A stretch of 5,271 bases of DNA, from the NCBI GenBank assembly GCA_900556525.1, contig USOZ01000142.1, positions 1-5,271 of the forward strand, written 5' to 3'. Positions 1 through 4,535 of this stretch are shown here, one piece after another. The notes under the pieces are model-generated. The model did not search any database. It was given only the letters and a program-made list of their open reading frames with translations, and was not told the origin of the DNA. The translations under genes were made by a program, and so were the position numbers. The stretch is from an uncultured Oscillospiraceae bacterium (GTDB lineage: Bacteria > Bacillota > Clostridia > Oscillospirales > Ruminococcaceae). Numbering within the stretch: position 1 is the stretch's first letter; each line of letters begins with the position of its first letter.

Positions 1-24
1 GGCATTTTCTTTTTGTAGGGGGTG

Positions 25-138
25 ATGACACTGGCAGCAACACGGTTGATTGCGCTGCACAAAAACAAGGGCATGAGTTGTGGATGTGCTGCCGGTCCGT
101 GTGCGTTGCCACCACAAAGGCGTGCTTGCCCTTGGTAA
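25..138 (+). pseudogene. N-terminal fragment of a MobA/VirD2-type relaxase
   Basis: The frame opens with MTLAATRLIALHKNKG, which matches from memory the first residues of mobilisation relaxases of Clostridia mobile elements. These proteins nick the transfer origin and pilot the DNA strand during conjugation. A purine-rich AGGGGGTG (17-24) directly precedes the ATG, and an in-frame TAG at 16-18 limits upstream extension. Similarity ends after about residue 18 (near base 77). The remaining codons to the TAA at 136-138 are Cys/Pro-rich and are simply the antisense of the relaxase piece on the other strand. Family members have several hundred residues, so this is a non-functional stub. The family call is from recognition, not from a search. 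Confidence 0.6.
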
Positions 139-166
139 AGCGCATGGCAAGTTTGTAGCCCACCTT
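79..166 (-). pseudogene. Internal relaxase fragment with the HIHN histidine motif
   Basis: Read on the minus strand, bases 166 down to 77 give GYKLAMRFTKGKHAF followed by VVATHTDRQHIHN. This is the conserved segment of Relaxase-family (PF03432-like) proteins that carries the metal-binding histidines of the nickase site. In family members I recall it lies some 100 residues after the N-terminus and reads on as HIHNH plus a hydrophobic strand. Here it stops at HIHN and turns into the reverse complement of the N-terminal fragment. The frame stays open to base 1 and back to an ATG at 202-200, but residues outside the stated span do not look like relaxase. It is probably a second piece of the same gene, inverted. 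Confidence 0.65.
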
Positions 167-218
167 TTTTGACCATTTACATCCTTGACACCTCCGTTCC
201 ATTTGTGATGAATATATA

Positions 219-246
219 TTGCCAAGATCGCTTACCATGCTACAAT
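219..246 (+). promoter_or_regulatory. Sigma-A-type promoter of the recombinase fragment
   Basis: The -35 is TTGCCA (219-224), followed by a 16-base spacer and a -10 of TACAAT (241-246). A TG one base upstream of the -10 (238-239) makes it an extended -10. Transcription would start near 253, leaving about 36 untranslated bases. These contain AAAGGAG (276-282), six bases before the ATG at 289. Position and spacing fit the downstream frame well. Confidence 0.6.
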
Positions 247-288
247 AGCCGCATCTACGGCCACCGGACAACAGGAAAGGAGTATCTC

Positions 289-1101
289 ATGGCCAAAACT
301 GCCGACACCATTGCCATCTATTCCCGCAAATCCCGCTATACCGGCAAGGGCGAAAGTATCGGAAATCAGATCGACCTCTGCCGCGAATATATCCGCACTC
401 ACTACGGCGATGCCGCCGCGGAACATGCCGTTGTCTTTGAGGACGAGGGCTGCCGCATCCCGGAGGGAGAGCAGCCGAAATTTGACGCGCTGCCCGCCGC
501 GTATTCCCATCTGTATCTCTGCATGGACGGGGAGCTGGCGGCAGTGATCTGCATCCACGATCCCCTGCGCCGGGAGGCACGGGAGGCGGTAAGAGCACTG
601 CACGAGAGCGGCTTTACCAATGTGGTGATGATGACCGGCGACAACCGCCGCACGGCGGAGGCTGTGGCCGCCGAGGTGGGCGTGGACGCGGTGTACGCCG
701 AGGTGCTGCCGGAGGACAAGGCCGCGTTTATCCGGCAGGAAAAGGCGAAGGGCCACACCGTTATCATGGTGGGCGACGGCGTCAATGATTCTCCCGCCCT
801 CTCCGAAGCGGACGCGGGCATCGCCATCTCCACCGGCGCGGCCATCGCCCGGGAGATCGCCGACATCACCGTTGCCTCGGAAGACCTTTTTGCACTGGTA
901 ACGCTGCGTAAGCTCAGCCAGGCGCTGATGGAGCGCATCCACGGCAGCTACCGCTTCATCGTGGGCTTCAACCTGACGCTGATCGCACTGGGCGTGGCGG
1001 GGGCACTGCCGCCCACCACCTCGGCATTGCTGCACAACGGGTCTACGCTGGGCATCAGCCTGCGGAATATGACCGACCTGCTGGACGAAAACAAATCATA
1101 A
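289..1101 (+). CDS. Chimeric ORF: serine recombinase N-terminus fused to heavy-metal P-type ATPase C-terminus
   Basis: This is a 270-residue reading frame made of two unrelated gene pieces. The ATG at 289 is chosen over an in-frame ATG at 169 because AAAGGAG (276-282) and a promoter (219-246) precede it. Residues 1 to about 54 are the start of a large serine recombinase: YSRKS with the catalytic Ser at 15, then the ESIGNQIDLCREYI segment. The conserved arginines and the DNA-binding region are missing. Residues ~55-270 are the C-terminal third of a P1B-type metal-exporting ATPase: HAD-fold P-domain motifs TGDN (116-119) and GDGVNDSPA (162-170), then two hydrophobic segments (~222-240 and ~243-257). 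The metal-binding CPC-type motif, the phosphorylated DKTG motif and most membrane helices are absent. Neither activity is expected. The join sits at VFEDEG, a string both families can carry. An assembly or amplification chimera is the simplest explanation. Confidence 0.85.
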   Translation: MAKTADTIAIYSRKSRYTGKGESIGNQIDLCREYIRTHYGDAAAEHAVVFEDEGCRIPEGEQPKFDALPAAYSHLYLCMDGELAAVICIHDPLRREAREAVRALHESGFTNVVMMTGDNRRTAEAVAAEVGVDAVYAEVLPEDKAAFIRQEKAKGHTVIMVGDGVNDSPALSEADAGIAISTGAAIAREIADITVASEDLFALVTLRKLSQALMERIHGSYRFIVGFNLTLIALGVAGALPPTTSALLHNGSTLGISLRNMTDLLDENKS

Positions 1102-1107
1102 GGAACC

Positions 1108-1141
1108 GGGGCAGGGAAACTGCAAGCTGCATCCCTGCCCC
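1108..1141 (+). terminator. Stem-loop after the ATPase stop codon
   Basis: GGGGCAGGGA (1108-1117) and TCCCTGCCCC (1132-1141) form a perfect 10-bp GC-rich stem around a 14-base loop, which itself holds two self-complementary TGCA tetramers. It starts seven bases after the stop codon at 1099-1101, where a terminator of the ATPase gene is expected. No T-run follows, so it is not a canonical intrinsic terminator. It could instead stabilise a 3' end or act with Rho. Confidence 0.5.
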
Positions 1142-1156
1142 ACTCCAAAGCATAGT

Positions 1157-1174
1157 AGTTAGACTACGCTAACT
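1157..1174. promoter_or_regulatory. Inverted repeat resembling a DtxR/IdeR-family metal-regulator operator
   Basis: AGTTAGACTACGCTAACT has perfect 6-bp arms (AGTTAG/CTAACT) around six bases. The core TTAGnnTAnGCTAAC resembles the TTAGGTTAGGCTAACC-type boxes known for DtxR/IdeR iron regulators. It lies 64 bases upstream of the DUF3793 start, in the only stretch where that transcription unit could begin. Iron control would suit a unit containing flavodoxin, the classic substitute for ferredoxin under iron limitation. I see no clear -35/-10 beside it. The regulator family is an inference from motif resemblance. Confidence 0.45.
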
Positions 1175-1238
1175 TGGAAATGAGTCAAGGAAACGGAGCA
1201 ATATTGATGCACAAGACTGCAAAAGGAGGCGAGAGCAA

Positions 1239-1619
1239 ATGTCCGAAGAAATCCTGGTCAGGCAGGGCGCGCCCACCCTTGCGGGCATCAAGACGGGGAG
1301 CTTGTTCCCCTGCCCCTGCGGGGATCGCGAGGCGTTGCTGTCCGACATCCGACGGCTGAACCGGCGGCTGTCGCCCAAGGGACTTTGTCTGCTGCCGCTT
1401 CGCTTTCTACCGGGGCAGGCACTCCTTTACCTCTATCGCCCCGCCGAGCTGCGGCGGGATCTGCGGGACACGCAGGTGTCCGATCTGCTGCGTCAGGCGG
1501 TCTACGGCGACGAGGAAAGAGCACGCTCACTATTCGAAAAATACAGAAAATGCACAGAGATCTACTGCACATTTTGGCAAAGCGGCTTGAAGCTGGAGCA
1601 GCTTGCCGTCGCAGTTTGA
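1239..1619 (+). CDS. DUF3793 family protein with probable internal deletion
   Basis: This 126-residue protein is recognised from its start, MSEEILVRQGAPTLAGIKTG, and from the later Leu/Arg-rich PLRFLPGQALLYLYRP stretch, both typical of DUF3793 proteins of Clostridia. The function of the family is unknown. The ATG is supported by AGGAGG (1224-1229) nine bases upstream. Family members I recall have about 190 residues, with a central block (FPHEIGLFLGYP, then a GCWKVYGDE segment). Here LLRQA at residues 83-87 runs straight into VYGDEERARSLF, and then the conserved YRKCTEIYC tail. About 55-65 residues therefore seem to be missing in frame around base 1500. A flavodoxin start follows 36 bases after the stop, the usual partner as I recall it, so the two were probably co-transcribed, perhaps under metal control from the palindrome at 1157-1174. 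There is no signal peptide or membrane segment. Confidence 0.75.
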   Translation: MSEEILVRQGAPTLAGIKTGSLFPCPCGDREALLSDIRRLNRRLSPKGLCLLPLRFLPGQALLYLYRPAELRRDLRDTQVSDLLRQAVYGDEERARSLFEKYRKCTEIYCTFWQSGLKLEQLAVAV

Positions 1620-1655
1620 TCATATAAAATCATCAAAAGAAAGGAATTTACGAAA

Positions 1656-1790
1656 ATGAAAACTGCTGTTATTTATTGGAGCGGTACGGGCAATACGGAG
1701 GCAATGGCGCGTGCCGTTGCCGAGGGCATGACTGCCGCGGGCGCAGAGGCTGTGCTAAAGTGGGTGGCGCGGGAACGCTTGTACCTATAA
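1656..1790 (+). pseudogene. Flavodoxin N-terminal fragment
   Basis: The frame begins MKTAVIYWSGTGNTEAMA. The first beta strand followed by SGTGNTEAMA is the FMN-phosphate-binding loop of flavodoxins, small electron carriers that replace ferredoxin under low iron. An AAGGAA (1641-1646) lies upstream of the ATG. Flavodoxin similarity persists to about residue 34 (AEAVL, base ~1757). It then reads out of frame through spoVAC sequence to a TAA at 1788-1790, giving 44 residues against about 140 in real flavodoxins. Most of the FMN site is lost, so it cannot function. The start lies 36 bases after the DUF3793 stop. Confidence 0.8.
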
Positions 1791-1957
1791 CCGGTTTTGC
1801 TAACGCCGTAGTTTCGCCCGCGCTCGAGTTTAAGACCGAAGGGTATGTTCTCGGGACAGGCGCAAAAATGTTTGTTATTGCAGGTCCTGTAATTGTTTAC
1901 GGACTTTGTGCGTCGGTTTTATACGGGATAATTCTTTATCTTGTGCGGTTGGTTTAG
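1757..1957 (+). pseudogene. spoVAC: C-terminal fragment of stage V sporulation protein AC
   Basis: From base 1757 the frame reads KVGGAGTLVPITGFAN, then SPALEFKTEG, then a hydrophobic segment (AGPVIVYGLCASVLYGIILY), ending at TAG 1955-1957. This matches the last ~65 residues of SpoVAC, a membrane protein of about 150 residues. SpoVAC belongs to the SpoVA channel that moves calcium-dipicolinate into the forespore and out again at germination. The B. subtilis protein has the corresponding GAGSAVPVTGFAN and YKSEG motifs. Upstream codons in this frame (from 1676) are flavodoxin sequence read in the wrong frame. GGAGGTG at 1957-1963 directly overlaps the stop and looks like the ribosome-binding site of the next operon gene (spoVAD in Clostridia), but no such gene follows. 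There is no native start, so it is a dead fragment. Confidence 0.8.
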
Positions 1958-2040
1958 GAGGTGTTAAGCGTTTTGTACATTTTGGTGTTCGGTGAACACT
2001 TTTTTGCAAGGCTGTCGTACTCGTTGTCAGTCATTTTCAT
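1954..2040 (-). pseudogene. spoVAC: N-terminal fragment of SpoVAC, inverted
   Basis: This short minus-strand frame encodes MKMTDNEYDSLAKKCSPNTK and then MYKTLNTS before TAA. EYxxLxKKxxP followed by a Lys/Asn-rich segment corresponds to the cytoplasmic start of SpoVAC (B. subtilis EYQKLVKKYEPKRPVFKN), which normally continues into a Phe-Leu-Val-Gly-Gly membrane segment. The start at 2040 is chosen because AAAGGAAGAG (complement of 2047-2056) sits about seven bases ahead; a more upstream in-frame ATG at 2070 has no such site. The frame breaks exactly where it meets the end of the plus-strand spoVAC fragment, so the two look like the head and tail of one gene brought together tail-to-tail. The first membrane helices are missing altogether. 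Confidence 0.6.
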
Positions 2041-2088
2041 TTTTTTCTCTTCCTTTCTGAAATCAGACATTTTTCGAGCCTGTACCGT

Positions 2089-2117
2089 TAATTTGTACAA
2101 AAATGAACAGATTATTC
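2089..2117 (-). promoter_or_regulatory. Candidate sigma-G promoter upstream of the spoVAC start
   Basis: On the minus strand, GAATA (complement of 2113-2117) matches the sigma-G -35 pattern GHATR. After 17 bases, CAAATTA (complement of 2089-2095) is close to the -10 pattern CATnnTA. It lies about 50 bases before the spoVAC start at 2040, and spoVA operons are known sigma-G (forespore) targets. The elements are short and the region is AT-rich, so chance agreement is quite possible. Confidence 0.3.
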
Positions 2118-2157
2118 CGCTTGAATGTAAAAAATTGAGCATAAATTATAAAAAAAC

Positions 2158-2186
2158 TTGACGTTTGCGGTATATAATGCTATAAT
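2158..2186 (+). promoter_or_regulatory. Near-consensus sigma-A promoter for the VWA gene
   Basis: TTGACG (2158-2163), a 17-base spacer and a perfect TATAAT (2181-2186) are preceded by a TG (2178-2179) that gives an extended -10. An A-rich tract (2150-2156) lies just upstream. The start point should be near 2193, leaving about 50 untranslated bases before the ATG at 2244. This also argues against the ATG at 2196, which would have almost no leader. Confidence 0.8.
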
Positions 2187-2243
2187 TGTAATAATATGGA
2201 CAGCAAGAGCAGTCCCGATTTCGCACGAAAAGGAATGGAACAC

Positions 2244-4490
2244 ATGGCAGCTAACAAATACAGCTATAAACGGCAAAGCGGAGGCAAAGCTAAGCCTATC
2301 CTTATATCGGTAGGAGCAGTTGTTGCGGTAGGCGGTGCCGTTATCGGCTGGATGGCATATCAGGCAAACCGTGAAAACCAAATTGCAGCTTTAAAGTACG
2401 ATTTTAACTCCGCATACCCCAAGTCGTTCAATGCGGCAGTTTCAATTGACCCCGCAGACGACTTCGACCGCGACGGGCTTTCAAACGAAACCGAGAAGCT
2501 CATGAACACAAGCGGAAGCATTGCGGATACCGACGGCGACGGGATAATCGACGGCGAAGAAGAACAGTACGGAACCGACCCGTCAAATCCGGATACCGAC
2601 GGCGACGGAATTTTTGACGGAATAGAAATTCTCGCAGGGCTTGACCCGCTTTCCGCTCAAAGCGACTCCTCAACTCCCGACGCAGAACGCAAATTCACAA
2701 GAAGAATCGAATTCGACGAGGGATATGTCACGCTAAGCGGAAACGCTGATATTTTTGGCGCGACTGTCGAAAAACTGTCACTCTACTCCGTTGCCTCAAA
2801 TGCAGGCGCGTTCTCGTTCCCGTATGAAATCTACTGCAAATCGCCGTTCGATTCGGCTGAGATAACGTTTAGGTGCAGTCCCGGGCTCCTCGCGGCAGCA
2901 GGACTGACCACTGACGATATACATATCTATAGGTTTGACCCGCGCTCAAAAACATATTCAAATGCAGGCGGAACAGTTGCAGGAGAATCCGAAATTACAG
3001 GCACAACAGATTCAAACGGAGTGTTTCTTATCGGTGCGGAACACGTTGTGAACTATGTTATTGACGAGAATACAAAGGTGAATATCCACCTGCTTATTGA
3101 CAACTCCGGCTCAATGTATCCCTCTAATGCGTACTACGCTTCGGAGGAAAACGACACCGAGTTCAAGCGCCTTTCGTTCGCCGAAAATCTCGTTTCAAAA
3201 CTGAACAACAACACGGACATTGCGATAACTATTTTCACAGCATTCACGAATACCCTGTGTGAATTTACGGACAACAAAGAGGACGTAATGGCAGCGATCG
3301 AGCAGATACGCACGATAGGCGCGGATTACGACGGAACAAGCGTTGAGAGAACACTCATGAACGCTCTGAAGAGCTTCCCCGAGGAGTCACAAAGCGAGCG
3401 CAACATAATCGTTCTGCTTACCGACGGAATTTCAACCGAAACAGGAAATTACACTATTGACACCATAATAGACAGCGCGCAGGCAAAAAATGTCACTGTC
3501 ATGACAATAAGCCTCGGAAACGACATTGACCGAGCGCTCCTTCAGGAAATTGCCGACAGAACAGGCGGAAAGTACTTCCCTATTTCCGAAGCAAACGCGC
3601 TTGAGGGACTTTACTCCACACTTATCGCGACAATGGAAAACGACATTGTCGATGAGGACGACGACGGAACTCCCGACACATATTCCCTATTCGATACGGG
3701 TTTTAAAATCGAAGAAAACGGCTTTAAATTCAGCAACTTCAAAACTCTTGATCACGGCACTTCGGATTTTGGAATGGCAATGCTCGCACGCGACTGGTTT
3801 AAAGGCAATGTAAAGACAAAAACGGACAGCTACGACCTCTCAAAGACTGCGTTCAGCCTTAATGAGCCGCTTTCAAAAGTTATTCTCGCCTGCATGAGCG
3901 ATTCGTATATCACTCCCGATAATTATCTTAATTTCAGAGAAGGCGAACTTCTTGAAGTTGATGAAAAAATACTCAAAGAGGCTCAGGGTAAGGGTTGGTT
4001 CGTGAGAGAAGAAGATTTTTCCGAAAATAAAAACGGCTGGAAAAAAGTTCAGTATCTCGTTCCGAGATATAATGGAGCGGCGCTCGCAAGCAGTTACAGC
4101 GAAAATGACGTTCAGATTCTTCGCTTGATCGATTACTGCAACAGCCTGCGTGATACGGGTGAGAGCTTCGCGCTTTCCGACGAATCCGATCTTAACCGCG
4201 TTAAAAACATTCTTGGCTCGGGAACTCCGATGCTAATGAAAATGATATGGGAAGAAAACGGAGTATATCAAAGCCGATATGTTGACCTTATCGCCCTGCG
4301 CAGAGATATGGATAACCCCAACCTGTTTAACCTGAAAATTTATGACCCAAATTTCGGCTATCCTACAAAGGTTACGCTTAACAGAACAATGGTCTGCGAC
4401 CCTAACTCTTCCGACAGCGACTACACTTACAGTGCAAACTGGGACGGAAAGCAGGTCGCTATCGAGTTTTATCTGACAGAAGCTGAATAA
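2244..4490 (+). CDS. Membrane-anchored VWA protein with calcium-type repeats and a degenerate papain-like C-terminal region
   Basis: This is a 748-residue protein. The ATG at 2244 has AAAAGGA (2227-2233) ten bases upstream and a promoter at 2158-2186; the in-frame ATGs at 2196 and 2235 lack usable ribosome sites. A short Lys/Arg-rich start precedes one membrane helix (~18-39) with no cleavage site, so it should be anchored with the rest outside. Asp-rich thrombospondin-3-like calcium loops follow at ~73-84, 95-107 (DTDGDGIIDGEEE) and 117-128, then a beta-rich linker (~150-270). A VWA domain (~277-470) has a full MIDAS: DNSGS at 286-290, Thr365, Asp394. A fourth Asp loop, DEDDDGTPD, comes right after it. 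The C-terminal ~260 residues include SDFGMA (~507-512) and LKIYDPNF (~697-704), resembling papain-like domains but without the expected Cys and His. The likely role is metal-dependent binding at the cell surface; partner unknown. It is a single-gene unit ending in a strong terminator. Confidence 0.88.
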   Translation: MAANKYSYKRQSGGKAKPILISVGAVVAVGGAVIGWMAYQANRENQIAALKYDFNSAYPKSFNAAVSIDPADDFDRDGLSNETEKLMNTSGSIADTDGDGIIDGEEEQYGTDPSNPDTDGDGIFDGIEILAGLDPLSAQSDSSTPDAERKFTRRIEFDEGYVTLSGNADIFGATVEKLSLYSVASNAGAFSFPYEIYCKSPFDSAEITFRCSPGLLAAAGLTTDDIHIYRFDPRSKTYSNAGGTVAGESEITGTTDSNGVFLIGAEHVVNYVIDENTKVNIHLLIDNSGSMYPSNAYYASEENDTEFKRLSFAENLVSKLNNNTDIAITIFTAFTNTLCEFTDNKEDVMAAIEQIRTIGADYDGTSVERTLMNALKSFPEESQSERNIIVLLTDGISTETGNYTIDTIIDSAQAKNVTVMTISLGNDIDRALLQEIADRTGGKYFPISEANALEGLYSTLIATMENDIVDEDDDGTPDTYSLFDTGFKIEENGFKFSNFKTLDHGTSDFGMAMLARDWFKGNVKTKTDSYDLSKTAFSLNEPLSKVILACMSDSYITPDNYLNFREGELLEVDEKILKEAQGKGWFVREEDFSENKNGWKKVQYLVPRYNGAALASSYSENDVQILRLIDYCNSLRDTGESFALSDESDLNRVKNILGSGTPMLMKMIWEENGVYQSRYVDLIALRRDMDNPNLFNLKIYDPNFGYPTKVTLNRTMVCDPNSSDSDYTYSANWDGKQVAIEFYLTEAE

Positions 4491-4495
4491 ATAAG

Positions 4496-4535
4496 AAATT
4501 CCACGGTGCGTAAAATAATGCACCGTGGAATTTTT
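4496..4535. terminator. Strong intrinsic terminator, usable from both strands
   Basis: AAATTCCACGGTGC (4496-4509) pairs perfectly over 14 bases with GCACCGTGGAATTT (4520-4533) around a 10-base AT-rich loop. On the plus strand the T-run 4531-4535 follows, and the VWA stop codon ends at 4490, five bases before the stem. On the minus strand the stem begins immediately after the TAA of the converging gene, and a T-rich tract (complement of 4484-4495) follows. It thus separates two convergent units. Confidence 0.92.

Noticed and set aside
185..213. Perfect TTGACA at 185-190 as a second promoter
   Set aside because: No acceptable -10 lies 16-18 bases downstream, and the promoter at 219-246 explains the gene better.
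169..288. Possible N-terminal extension of the chimeric ORF from the ATG at 169
   Set aside because: It would cross the promoter and ribosome site used for 289, and the extra 40 residues match nothing typical of recombinases.
232..1035. Long minus-strand open frames opposite the recombinase/ATPase ORF (267 and 178 codons)
   Set aside because: They are antisense shadows created by GC-rich codon bias. Their products are His/Ala/Arg-rich with no motif and no ribosome site.
1288..1627. Alternative frames over DUF3793 on both strands (80-111 codons)
   Set aside because: Arg/Ala/Pro-rich low-complexity translations of the GC-rich gene; the 1239-1619 frame has the family match and the ribosome site.
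1656..1957. Programmed frameshift joining flavodoxin and SpoVAC into one protein
   Set aside because: No slippery sequence at the join, the two families are functionally unrelated, and each is truncated at the join, so a chimeric junction is simpler.
2092..2101. Perfect 10-bp palindrome TTTGTACAAA as an operator
   Set aside because: Short, in AT-rich DNA, with no second copy placed symmetrically near the promoter; cannot be told from chance.
2112..2381. Minus-strand frame of 89 codons over the VWA gene start and promoter
   Set aside because: Overlaps the strong promoter and the membrane-anchor coding region, has no ribosome site and no recognisable domain.
3526..3813. Plus-strand 95-codon frame inside the VWA gene
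   Set aside because: Lies wholly within a well-supported gene in another frame; its Ser/Thr-rich product has no motif.
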